The notes under the pieces were generated by a model, which saw nothing but the letters and a program-made list of their open reading frames with translations, was not told where the DNA came from and ran no database searches. Position numbers and translations under genes: made by a program. Positions 50,784-60,452 of a DNA stretch of 64,000 nt are shown piece after piece (the stretch's first letter is position 1; each line of letters begins with the position of its first letter). Origin of the DNA: Hydrogenispora ethanolica. Lineage in GTDB: Bacteria; Bacillota; UBA4882; UBA8346. The DNA lies in the NCBI RefSeq assembly GCF_004340685.1, contig NZ_SLUN01000001.1, forward strand, positions 1 through 64,000. Reading direction: 5' to 3'.

Positions 50784-51593
50784 TCAGCGCCGGTATACAT
50801 TGGCCAGCCAGGCCCGGGTGTCCACCGCCGGAGCGGCGGCATCGTTCTTGTATTGCTGATACTTGCTGCCGCGCGATATCAAAACCTCATTGCCGATCGG
50901 GCTGTTCAAGACCTGTTTCAACTTGCCGAGCACCTCGTCGTAGTTGAAGAAGCGGCAGGAAAAAAGGTCGAAATAGGCCCGTTTGGATTCGGCGAAGTAA
51001 TGCAGGCTGATATGGCTCTCCGCGATCATGGTCAGCACCGAGGTCACCTGTTCCGATCCGGCCCGGTTCTTGACCATGTAAGGCCGGATGATCGGCGTCA
51101 TCCCGATCTGAAACGGCATCGTATCGAAGAGCTGGAACAGATCGTCCATGCTCCGCGGGCCGTTATATTCCTGAATATCCAGGAAAACGTGGGGACCGAA
51201 ATCCAAGGCTTCATGGATCTCGATCGGCGACGGATAACTCTCTTTCCTGCCCCGCTCCAATTGATAAGTGGAGACTTTCTCCGCCGGGAAGGCGTTGCGC
51301 AGCAACCGTTCCAGTTCGACGGCGTCGAATGGTTCCGGCGAAAGCAGGTCGACGAAGTAAGTCTCCCGGAAAGAGAAGGTATGAATCGTAAAATGGCCGC
51401 CCGCCAGAAAAACAAAGGCGCTAATTCCGCAATCCTCCGGCACCACGCCATTGTAATAGGGCAGGATCATCGGGGGCATCACCGTCTTCATCCCCAATTT
51501 CTGAGGAATCTCCTCCAGCGCCTCGTATACCAGCAACATATCATCCAAACGGGAGCGATACCCGCGAAATGCATCCATCACAAAATGATACAT
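50784..51593 (-). CDS. two-domain S-adenosylmethionine decarboxylase-like protein
   Basis: The 269-residue protein consists of two tandem AdoMetDC-like domains. The second keeps the full active site of the bacterial (SpeH-type) enzyme with exact spacing: self-cleavage/pyruvoyl Ser193 in ESHIS, His198 and Cys213. The first has the same fold pattern (GGHFTIHTFSF) but Gly66 and Pro86 at the Ser and Cys positions and keeps only His71. A typical SpeH is ~120-130 residues. AdoMetDC would feed spermidine synthesis. Known relatives have switched to ornithine or arginine decarboxylation, so the substrate is open. No other polyamine gene is nearby. Confidence 0.82.
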   Translation of the reverse strand: MYHFVMDAFRGYRSRLDDMLLVYEALEEIPQKLGMKTVMPPMILPYYNGVVPEDCGISAFVFLAGGHFTIHTFSFRETYFVDLLSPEPFDAVELERLLRNAFPAEKVSTYQLERGRKESYPSPIEIHEALDFGPHVFLDIQEYNGPRSMDDLFQLFDTMPFQIGMTPIIRPYMVKNRAGSEQVTSVLTMIAESHISLHYFAESKRAYFDLFSCRFFNYDEVLGKLKQVLNSPIGNEVLISRGSKYQQYKNDAAAPAVDTRAWLANVYRR

Positions 51594-51747
51594 CCGAACC
51601 CCTCCTTCAGCGTTTTATTTCTCGTCCCAAGCAACCGGCCGTGAATGCCGGAGACTGGACTTTTTCATCTTATTGATCCATCCCTGAAAATATGCAACCC
51701 ACCGGTTCCGATGGTTGCCAGGCTGATACAAATAGAAAACAAATTAC

Positions 51748-51775
51748 ATTATATACTATGGCCGCCGAGCGTCAA
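51748..51775 (-). promoter_or_regulatory. promoter of the AdoMet-decarboxylase-like gene
   Basis: On the minus strand TTGACG (51770-51775), a 16-bp spacer and TATAAT (51748-51753) precede a ~150-base untranslated leader. No leader uORF was recognised. Confidence 0.65.
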
Positions 51776-51936
51776 TACTTTTTTCGCTGGAAACGGCTTC
51801 AGTAAAATAGCGTCGGGACCCGGCGCGCTCCGGCCCGGGAAACCGGACCGGTAAAAAAGGAGTTGCAACGGATCAGGGAAGCCAGTACAATGGAAGAGGG
51901 AAAAATTACCGTTAATGGGGAAAAGTGAGGTATCCC

Positions 51937-52317
51937 ATGCAAATCTGCACCGGTTGCAATACGAGTAATCTCAATACCGCGGTCCGCTGTGAAAAATGCG
52001 GCGGAGAGTTGATCCCCGTCGTACCCCAGGAGACATTGCCAATGAGCCGGCCCGCCACCCACCAGGAAATGGTCGAAGTAATGGGCCAAATTCAGGCTCA
52101 ACATATCGGACTGGCCACGGTTTTTTCATTTCTCATCCCCGGCCTGGGACAGATCTTCAAAGGTGAATTGGGCAAGGGCGTTATCATCATGATCGCCATG
52201 GTGGTGGGGCTCATTCTCGTCGGCGCATTCACCGCCGATCTGCCGGGTGGCCGGTGGATCGTTGCAATCGCCTACTTCATCGCCTGGATCTTCAATATTG
52301 TCGATGCCCGGTCTTGA
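51937..52317 (+). CDS. zinc-ribbon plus TM2-like membrane protein
   Basis: The 126-residue protein has an N-terminal zinc ribbon (CTGC at 4-7, CEKC near 20), a linker, and two to three hydrophobic segments with 'LIPGLGQIFKGE', typical of TM2/DUF5683-like small membrane proteins. GAGG lies 6 bases before ATG 51937. Function unknown. Confidence 0.78.
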   Translation: MQICTGCNTSNLNTAVRCEKCGGELIPVVPQETLPMSRPATHQEMVEVMGQIQAQHIGLATVFSFLIPGLGQIFKGELGKGVIIMIAMVVGLILVGAFTADLPGGRWIVAIAYFIAWIFNIVDARS

Positions 52318-52505
52318 CGGAACGCGCCCCCGCGAAAAACATATCCTGCTCCGTTGCTCCGTGCAACAACTCCGGGAATGCTTTTCGGTGTAGTTTGTTT
52401 TGCCCCGGTTTACCCTCGTGACGCTCCGGGTTCCCGGGCGCAAAAAGGTCGGCCCTGCCCCTCGGCTCCGCTTCCGGGTCGTTTCCCCCGGATCCATTTT
52501 TTAAC

Positions 52506-52533
52506 TTGAATTCTTGGGAATTCATGATATGAT
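52506..52533 (+). promoter_or_regulatory. promoter of the zinc-ribbon/helicase region
   Basis: TTGAAT (52506-52511), a 16-bp spacer and TATGAT (52528-52533), preceded by an extended -10 TGA, give a good sigma-70 candidate for the 52651 gene with a ~110-base leader. Confidence 0.55.
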
Positions 52534-52599
52534 AAATACAATGCCTAAACTAAGGTTCGTATGGTTCGCAAGTTCAAATCCGGAAATTGCCTCCTATAT

Positions 52600-52634
52600 A
52601 AGCCCGAGGGAAGGTAAAACAGCCTACCAGGCTT
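52600..52634 (+). other. stem-loop in the leader of the zinc-ribbon gene
   Basis: AAGCC (52600-52604) pairs with GGCTT (52630-52634), and inside it GGTA (52613-52616) pairs with TACC (52625-52628), leaving a purine-rich internal loop CGAGGGAA. ACGGAGG follows directly, 6 bases before ATG. It does not match a riboswitch class that I know; a regulatory leader is possible. Confidence 0.4.
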
Positions 52635-52650
52635 AAAACGGAGGTCTTTT

Positions 52651-52947
52651 ATGTTTCAAGACAAAACCTTATCCTGCAAAGATTGCGGGAACGACTTCAC
52701 CTTTACTGCCAGCGAGCAAGAGTTCTTCGCAGAGAAAGGGTTCACCAATGAGCCCGGTCGTTGCCCCGCCTGCCGGGCCGCCCGGAAGGAACAGTCCGGC
52801 CGCGGCCGCAATCAGGGCCGTTCGGACCGGCAAATGTACACCGCGGTCTGCCACGCTTGCGGCAAGCCGGCCACGGTTCCCTTTCAACCCAGCGGTGACA
52901 AACCGGTATATTGCCGCGATTGTTTCCAACCTCGCCGTTCGTATTAG
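52651..52947 (+). CDS. small zinc-ribbon protein
   Basis: The 98-residue basic protein has two CxxC pairs in the first half (CKDC at 9-12, CPAC near 38), then a basic RGRNQGR linker and a second zinc knuckle (CHAC, CRDC). This architecture is common in Bacillota as an uncharacterised, probably nucleic-acid-binding, zinc-ribbon protein. It precedes a DEAD-box RNA helicase gene by 225 bp; a shared role in cold or RNA metabolism is inference. Confidence 0.88.
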   Translation: MFQDKTLSCKDCGNDFTFTASEQEFFAEKGFTNEPGRCPACRAARKEQSGRGRNQGRSDRQMYTAVCHACGKPATVPFQPSGDKPVYCRDCFQPRRSY

Positions 52948-53171
52948 AATAACCGCAGGACCGGAATCCCTTGCCATCTTTGCCGCGTTGCCGGAGCAAC
53001 GCGGCAGAATTGCTATCGTGGCGGGGGATTTGTCTTATTCCGGGGTTGGCGCGGATGGGGGCGGCCCGGCCGCCCGAAAATAACCAAAACAGGACGCTCC
53101 CTCCCAAAAAAATGAACGGTGCCGCTCCGGCGCGCCGTCCGATCTGAATTCAATGCGTAAAGGAACGATCC

Positions 53172-54854
<1,683 letters not shown>

Positions 54855-54886
54855 GCGCCCCCCTGACCGCGGCCCGCTCCCGGCGA

Positions 54887-55783
54887 CTACTGGCCCTTGC
54901 GGTAGTCGCCCGGGGTCCGGCCGGTGATCTTCTTAAAGACTTCATAAAAGAATTTCAAGTCCTTGATCCCCACCTGGGCCGCGATATCGATCACCTTCAG
55001 GTCGGTGGTCTGCAGCAGGTGGCAGGCCTCCTCGATCCGCAGCTTCTGGATGTAATCGCTGAAATTGAGCCCGCTCACTTCCTTGAAGAGTTTGCTGAAA
55101 TAGTTTTTGCTGATGAAGGAACGGACCGCCAGGTCCTCCAGCTTGACCTGGGTATTGTAGTTGCCTTTCAGATAGTCGATGGCTTTGCCGATCATCTGGC
55201 GGTGCTGCGGCGAGGGGTTCCGGGCGCTCGAAAGCTCCATGGCCCGGAAGATCTTGATGATCAGCTCGATGAGGTAGGCCCGGATCAGATCGAGATAGCC
55301 CTTGCGCATCGCCTGGTACTCCTGGTACATCTTCCCGAACAGCTCTCCGACCTCGTGAAGCTCCACCCCCTGCAGGCTCAAGTCGGGAATGGGCGTATAC
55401 TCCCGGGGAAAGAGCGACTTGAACAGGAACGACGAGGCCAGCGCCGAGAAATGGCTGCTGCCCAGGAGCGAGGCGTCGATAAACTTGGGCGTGAAAACGC
55501 AGTTGTAGACCACGGGGTTCTCGGCGCCCCGCCCCGGATCGGCGAAGAAGCCGTGCGGCACGTCGTCGTGGATCACAAACAGATCCCCTTTGCCGGTCCG
55601 GTACTGCTGGTCGCCGACGATATGAATGCCGCTGCCCGCGCTGACATAGGCGATCTCGATGAAATCGTGCCGGTGCAGCCGGTTGCAATACTCCTCCAGC
55701 TCGGTGGAGCGGTTGATATAGACTTCCTCGCCCGCCCGGAAAAGGGTCTTCCCCTCCAGCAGCGGATAATGGCCTTGCTTCAT
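54887..55783 (-). CDS. AraC-family regulator with cupin sensor domain
   Basis: The ~298-residue regulator has an N-terminal AraC-binding cupin ('CNRLHRHDFIEIAYV' with His-x-His) and a C-terminal double helix-turn-helix (about 195-295) ending 'GRTPGDYRKGQ'. ATG 55783 is preferred to 55834. It is divergent from L-rhamnose isomerase with a 170-bp shared promoter region, so rhamnose-type regulation is likely. Confidence 0.92.
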   Translation of the reverse strand: MKQGHYPLLEGKTLFRAGEEVYINRSTELEEYCNRLHRHDFIEIAYVSAGSGIHIVGDQQYRTGKGDLFVIHDDVPHGFFADPGRGAENPVVYNCVFTPKFIDASLLGSSHFSALASSFLFKSLFPREYTPIPDLSLQGVELHEVGELFGKMYQEYQAMRKGYLDLIRAYLIELIIKIFRAMELSSARNPSPQHRQMIGKAIDYLKGNYNTQVKLEDLAVRSFISKNYFSKLFKEVSGLNFSDYIQKLRIEEACHLLQTTDLKVIDIAAQVGIKDLKFFYEVFKKITGRTPGDYRKGQ

Positions 55784-55951
55784 CCTGTCATCCTCGCTTG
55801 CGCCCGATATCGGAAAATCACCCAAAAACAGCATAACATCCTCCCGCGCCCCACCCGCCGGGCCGCGGTTATAATGAGAGGAGAGCCCTGGGGGCCGGCA
55901 ACGCAGGGCAACTCACGACATTCATTGTATCAAGGGAGGCGGGTTTATCAG

Positions 55952-57235
55952 ATGAACCATACGATTTTGGAAGCGAAAGTACGCGACGGCTACCAAACCG
56001 CCCGGGAGATCTATGCCGCATACGGGGTGGACACCGACCAGGTCCTGGACCAGCTGGCCGGGGTGCAGATCTCGCTCCATTGCTGGCAGGGCGATGATGT
56101 CGGCGGCTTTGAGGCCGGCGCCGGGGAACTCTCGGGCGGCGGGATCCTCGCCACCGGCAATTATCCGGGCAAAGCCCGCAACGGCGAAGAGCTGCGCCAG
56201 GACCTCGGCACGGCCCTGGGCCTGATCCCCGGGAAGCACCGGGTCAACCTCCATGCCAGCTATGCCGAGACCGGCGGCGATTTCGTCGAGCGCGACCAGC
56301 TGACCATCGACCTCTTCCAAAACTGGCTGGCCTGGGCCGAGGGACAGGGGATCGGGCTGGATTTCAACCCCACCTTCTTCTCCCATCCCAAGGCGGCCGC
56401 GGGCTTCACCCTGTCGAGCCGCGATCCCGCGATCCGTTCCTTTTGGATCCGCCACGCCCAGTGCTGCCGGGAGATCGCGGCCCGGATGGGCGCCAGGCTG
56501 GGGAGCCCCTGCGTCAATAATATTTGGGTCCCCGACGGCTCCAAGGACCTGCCCGCCGACAGGCTAGTCCACCGCCAGCTGCTCAAGGAGTCCCTGGATG
56601 AAATCCTGGCGGTCTCCTACGACCGGGCCCAACTGGTCGACGCGGTCGAGAGCAAGCTTTTCGGGATCGGCTCCGAGAGCTACGTGGTGGGCTCGCACGA
56701 ATTCTACATGGGGTACGGCCTCAGCCGGCAGATCGCCATCTGCCTCGACATGGGCCATTTCCATCCCACCGAAAGCATCGCCGACAAGCTCTCGGCCCTC
56801 TTGCTCTTCGCTCCCCACCTGCTGCTCCATGTCAGCCGGGGCGTCCGCTGGGACAGCGACCACGTCGTGATCCTGAATGACGACCTGATCGCCCTGGCGC
56901 ACGAGATCAAGCGCTGCGACGCCTGGAACCGGATCTCGCTGGCCCTGGATTTCTTCGACGCCAGCATCAACCGGATCAGCGCCTGGGTCATCGGCGCCCG
57001 CGCCACGCTCAAAGCGCTGCTCTACGCGATGCTGGAGCCGACCGACCGCCTGGCGGCGGAGGAGGCCCGGGGCAATCTCGGCAACCGCCTCGCCCTGCTG
57101 GAAGAGCTGAAGACCCTGCCCTTCGGGGCCGTCTGGCATCAATACTGCCTCACCCAAAACGTGCCCGTGGGAACCGCCTGGCTGGACCATGTCGCCGCCT
57201 ACGAACGGGACGTCCTGGCCAAGCGCGGCCGCTGA
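55952..57235 (+). CDS. L-rhamnose isomerase
   Basis: The 427-residue Mn/Zn-dependent isomerase converts L-rhamnose to L-rhamnulose. Hallmarks are 'GDDVGGFE' near 50, 'NLHASYAE', metal ligands in CLDMGHFHPTES and VRWDSDHVV, and 'ISLALDFFDASINR'. Length matches RhaA. GGAGG lies 12 bases upstream of the ATG. Rhamnulokinase and aldolase genes are not adjacent; they may be elsewhere. Confidence 0.95.
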   Translation: MNHTILEAKVRDGYQTAREIYAAYGVDTDQVLDQLAGVQISLHCWQGDDVGGFEAGAGELSGGGILATGNYPGKARNGEELRQDLGTALGLIPGKHRVNLHASYAETGGDFVERDQLTIDLFQNWLAWAEGQGIGLDFNPTFFSHPKAAAGFTLSSRDPAIRSFWIRHAQCCREIAARMGARLGSPCVNNIWVPDGSKDLPADRLVHRQLLKESLDEILAVSYDRAQLVDAVESKLFGIGSESYVVGSHEFYMGYGLSRQIAICLDMGHFHPTESIADKLSALLLFAPHLLLHVSRGVRWDSDHVVILNDDLIALAHEIKRCDAWNRISLALDFFDASINRISAWVIGARATLKALLYAMLEPTDRLAAEEARGNLGNRLALLEELKTLPFGAVWHQYCLTQNVPVGTAWLDHVAAYERDVLAKRGR

Positions 57236-57323
57236 TCCAGGCCGCCTCGTGCCTCGTCCCGACGAGCGGGTGCCACTGCCTCCGAGCGGCGGCATTCCCT
57301 CCTCCGGGGCCGTCCGGCGGCCC

Positions 57324-57488
57324 TCAGCGGCGGTTCCGGCGCAGCTTCATGACGAAAAGGACCGCCCAGACCGCGATCAGGCCGAAGATGGCGTATTGCA
57401 GCGGCGTGATCCTGGCGAAGTCGAGCTTGGTGAACCAATACACCGCCACGGCCGCGAATAAAAGGTCCGCATAGTATTTTTTCATCAT
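57324..57488 (-). CDS. 54-residue membrane protein, unknown
   Basis: This short gene encodes KKYYADLLFAAVAVYW-type sequence with two hydrophobic segments (about 7-18 and 31-47) and a basic end KLRRNRR. GGGAG lies 4-7 bases before tandem ATGs at 57488/57485. It precedes no obvious partner other than aroE upstream on the same strand. I do not recognise a family. Confidence 0.65.
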   Translation of the reverse strand: MMKKYYADLLFAAVAVYWFTKLDFARITPLQYAIFGLIAVWAVLFVMKLRRNRR

Positions 57489-57548
57489 CCAACTCCCGTC
57501 CGCGGCGGTCGGTGCTTCCGGCCGCCGCTTTTCATTGCCCGCGGCCGG

Positions 57549-58418
57549 TCAGCCGTCCGCCTTGAACTCTTCCAGCAGCGCCCGGCGCATCGCGGCGACC
57601 GGGGCCGCGCAACCGGTCCAGATCGTAAAGCCGATCGCCCCCTGGTTGACTAGCATCCCCAGGCCGTCCAGGGCTTTGGCCCCCCGGGCGCGGACCTCCT
57701 TCAGGAATGCGGTGTCCGGCGGGTTGGGAATGGCGTCGCAGACGATCAGGCCCGGGCCGATGGTGTCGTAAACCAGCTCCGGCTTAGCCGCCACGTCGGG
57801 ATAGAGCCCGATCGAGGTGGCGTTGATCAGCACGTCGGTGCCGGCGGGAACGGCATAGGGCGCGTCCCAGGCCGCCAGCTCCGCCCGGACGCCGGTATTG
57901 CGGTTCAACAGCTCGACCAGCTCCCGGCCCCGGCCGGCGCTGCGGTTGACGACGGTGATCCGCTCCGCTCCGGCCAGCGCCAGCTCCACGCCGATGGCGC
58001 GGGCCGCCCCGCCGGCTCCCAGGATCACCACCCGCTTGCCGGACGGGTCGGTCCCCGCCTCCTCCCGCAGCGATTGCAGGAAGCCCTTGCCGTCGGTATT
58101 GGCCCCGATCAGCCGGTCGCCCCGGCGGTAGACGGTGTTGACCGCGCCCATCAGGCGGGCGTCGTCCTCCACTTCATCCAGGTAGGCCAGGACCCTGACC
58201 TTATGCGGGATCGTCAGGTTGACGCCCCGCATATTGAAGGCGCGCATGCCCCGGATGGCCGCCTCCAGGTCCTCCGGTTTCACCTCGACGGTGAGATAAC
58301 GAAAGTTCAATCCGGCCGCCCGGAATGCGGCTTCCTGCATCACCACGGTGGGATTCTCCGCCACCGGACAACCGAAAACCCCCACCAGCTCCGCCCGGTA
58401 ATTCTGCTCCGCGGGCAT
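57549..58418 (-). CDS. shikimate dehydrogenase (AroE family)
   Basis: The ~289-residue NADP(H)-dependent reductase of the shikimate pathway has the substrate-binding 'NLTIPHK' (catalytic Lys), 'NTDGKGF' (catalytic Asp), NADP motif GAGGAARAI and 'NATSIGL'. ATG 58418 has GGAGG 7 bases upstream. An alternative quinate/shikimate dehydrogenase (YdiB) role is possible, since no other aro gene is adjacent. Confidence 0.93.
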   Translation of the reverse strand: MPAEQNYRAELVGVFGCPVAENPTVVMQEAAFRAAGLNFRYLTVEVKPEDLEAAIRGMRAFNMRGVNLTIPHKVRVLAYLDEVEDDARLMGAVNTVYRRGDRLIGANTDGKGFLQSLREEAGTDPSGKRVVILGAGGAARAIGVELALAGAERITVVNRSAGRGRELVELLNRNTGVRAELAAWDAPYAVPAGTDVLINATSIGLYPDVAAKPELVYDTIGPGLIVCDAIPNPPDTAFLKEVRARGAKALDGLGMLVNQGAIGFTIWTGCAAPVAAMRRALLEEFKADG

Positions 58419-58540
58419 GGACACCCCTCCTTAGCCAATGTTTCGTTGGGCGGCCGTCCGGCCTTCCGGCACGTCCGCTTTTCCTAACAATATTCGCAAT
58501 CCGGTCGCAATCTCCTTTCGCGATTTGCGGCCGCCGGAAC

Positions 58541-58729
58541 GCTCCTCGCCCCTTCCGAGGCCCGCCGCCGATCCGCCCGCGCCCCGGGAAGGGCTTCTGG
58601 AAGCTGCGGCGGATCCTCCGAAGCCTGCGGCGGACCTTCCGAAGGCCCCGGACCCTCCTCCCGAAGCTTTAGAAGGCCGGCGAAACGGTCCGGCGGTGCG
58701 GCCGGACGCTTTGCGGGAAGCGGCAGGAT
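58541..58729. repeat. degenerate 21-bp periodic tract
   Basis: CTGCGGCGGATCCTCCGAAG-type units start at 58604 and 58625. CTTCCGA recurs at 58552 and 58636, 84 bp (4 x 21) apart. The phase is kept over roughly 190 bp, but units are more diverged than at 18.8 or 30.8 kb. No gene is supported here. Confidence 0.45.
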
Positions 58730-58750
58730 TGGAAGAGGTGGGGAAAAGTT

Positions 58751-58796
58751 CAAGGGGTGAGTTCTGTGGGCCCAAAACCCGACTCACCCCCCGAGC
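58751..58796. repeat. dispersed hairpin repeat, copy 2
   Basis: GGGGTGAGT (58754-58762) faces a perfect ACTCACCCC (58782-58790) around TCTGTGGGCCCAAAACCCG. It matches copy 1 at 268-313 and sits ~22 bp beyond the response-regulator stop. Confidence 0.6.
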
Positions 58797-58817
58797 ATCT
58801 CTCTGCCGTTATCCGCT

Positions 58818-60449
58818 TTAGGAATCCCGCGAGGCTTTCTCGTATTCCAGCGGGGTCATACCCTGGCTGTCTTTGAATACCTTGAAAAAGTAGTTGTAGT
58901 TTTGAAATCCGACGTCGCTTGCGATCTCTTTCACCCTCTTGCGGCCTTCGGCCATCAGCAGCTTGGCCTTTTCGATCCGGATCCAGTGCAAGTACTCGAT
59001 GACGCCCTTGCCGCTGTCCTTCTTGAACTTGCGGCTGAGATAGGAGCTGTTGACCCCGGTATGACGGGCGATGGCGCCGAGGGAGAGCTCCTCCCGGTAG
59101 TGGCGGTAGATATAGGCGATGGCCTTCTGGGTGACCTCGTCGTACCCGGGGTTCAGGCAGAAGAGCTCCAGGAGGTCGATGAGCTTTTCATAGCCGGCCA
59201 GGAGCCAGTCGCGCATTTCTTGCAGGGTGTCAAACTTCTCCAGCTGGGCATAGGGGTCCTGGCCGTCGCCGTAGATCAGCGCGGTGTCGATGCCGGAGTC
59301 CCGGGCAATTTTGGTGATGATATTGACCAGGCTCACCAGGGCCAGCTTGATGGAGGTCGGGTTGGGCTGGTAGCGCTGGATGCGGCGGAAGATCTCCGCC
59401 ACGCTTTGCCGCAGCGGGTCCCGCTCGTACCCCTTGATCAGCTCGAGAATGCGCTTCTCATCCTGGATCTCCAGGACCGGCAGATTCGGCTGGGCCGCTC
59501 CCACCGCCGGATCGTAAAAGATGCGGTCCTTCCCCTCGTAAAACTTCTGGCCCAGCAGCCGCCGGGCTTTCCGGTAATGGCCGCAGACTTCGGAGAGGCC
59601 GGGGCAGACTCCGTCCAGGCCGAAACAGGCGGTGATATTCAGATAGCGCTTGCTGGTGCTCCTCATCCGGTTGAGCGCCGTGAAGACCGCATTGTACATC
59701 TCCTGGGTGCTGTGCAGCTCCGCGAAGGAGAAGATGACCACGAACCGCCCCTCCTCCAGCAGCGAAATGAGGGCCCTGCCCATGTCCTGCAAGATCTCGG
59801 CGCTCATATCGGCGAAGGATTTCAAGAGGTTGTCGAGCTCTCCGGGGCTGAATTTCTCGCGCAGCAGCACATAATCGTCGATCTCCCCCGCCGCCACCAC
59901 CAGGTTGCGCAGTCCCAGGTCGAGATGGAGCGCGGCGATCTGCCGCCGGGCCTCGTCCGGATCGGCCAGCCCTTCGCGGACCAGCCGCCCGATGAAGTTC
60001 TGGCGCAGCACGGCCCGGCCGGTCTGGAGCTGTTCGGCCAGGCGCCGCTGCTCGGCGTCGGCCCGCCGCTCGCGGCGGATGCTCTCCCCGACCGCGCGCA
60101 ACAGCTGCAGCAGGCTCTCGGCGGTGACGGTGTGTTTCAGCAGGTAGTCGCAGGCTCCCCGCTTCAGGCTCTCCTTGACGTACTGGAAATCGTCGTAGGC
60201 GCTCAGGGCGATCACCTTGATCTGGGGATAGTGCTCCTGAACGTATTGGATGATCATCACCCCGTCGACGCCGGGCATATTCATGTCGGTGATGATCAGG
60301 TCCGGAAGCTCGGCCTCGATGACCCGGATCGCCTCGGCGCCGTTGGTCACGGCGTCGCACAGGTAAAAGCCTTCCTCCTCCCAGGGGATGAGCTTTTTCA
60401 AATGGGTGTGGACAAAGACGTCGTCGTCGATGAGCAGCGTTTTGAGCAC
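58818..60449 (-). CDS. YesN-type response regulator (REC plus AraC HTH)
   Basis: The 543-residue regulator has an N-terminal receiver domain with the phospho-acceptor Asp in LIITDMNMPG (about D55), a long middle region (130-430) and a C-terminal AraC-type double HTH ('IASDVGFQNYNYFFKVFK', 'MTPLEYEKA'). The start is GTG 60449 with GGAGG 8 bases upstream. The gene lies 3 bases after the sensor-kinase stop. It probably controls the neighbouring permease genes. Confidence 0.94.
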   Translation of the reverse strand: MLKTLLIDDDVFVHTHLKKLIPWEEEGFYLCDAVTNGAEAIRVIEAELPDLIITDMNMPGVDGVMIIQYVQEHYPQIKVIALSAYDDFQYVKESLKRGACDYLLKHTVTAESLLQLLRAVGESIRRERRADAEQRRLAEQLQTGRAVLRQNFIGRLVREGLADPDEARRQIAALHLDLGLRNLVVAAGEIDDYVLLREKFSPGELDNLLKSFADMSAEILQDMGRALISLLEEGRFVVIFSFAELHSTQEMYNAVFTALNRMRSTSKRYLNITACFGLDGVCPGLSEVCGHYRKARRLLGQKFYEGKDRIFYDPAVGAAQPNLPVLEIQDEKRILELIKGYERDPLRQSVAEIFRRIQRYQPNPTSIKLALVSLVNIITKIARDSGIDTALIYGDGQDPYAQLEKFDTLQEMRDWLLAGYEKLIDLLELFCLNPGYDEVTQKAIAYIYRHYREELSLGAIARHTGVNSSYLSRKFKKDSGKGVIEYLHWIRIEKAKLLMAEGRKRVKEIASDVGFQNYNYFFKVFKDSQGMTPLEYEKASRDS

Positions 60450-60452
60450 CTG

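Noticed and set aside
52540-52600. tRNA-like segment (GTTCAAATCC, resembling a T-arm)
   Set aside because: No acceptor stem, D-arm or anticodon arm can be paired around it.
55019-55951. N-terminal extension of the rhamnose isomerase frame
   Set aside because: It is antisense to the AraC gene; the family N-terminus begins at the ATG at 55952.
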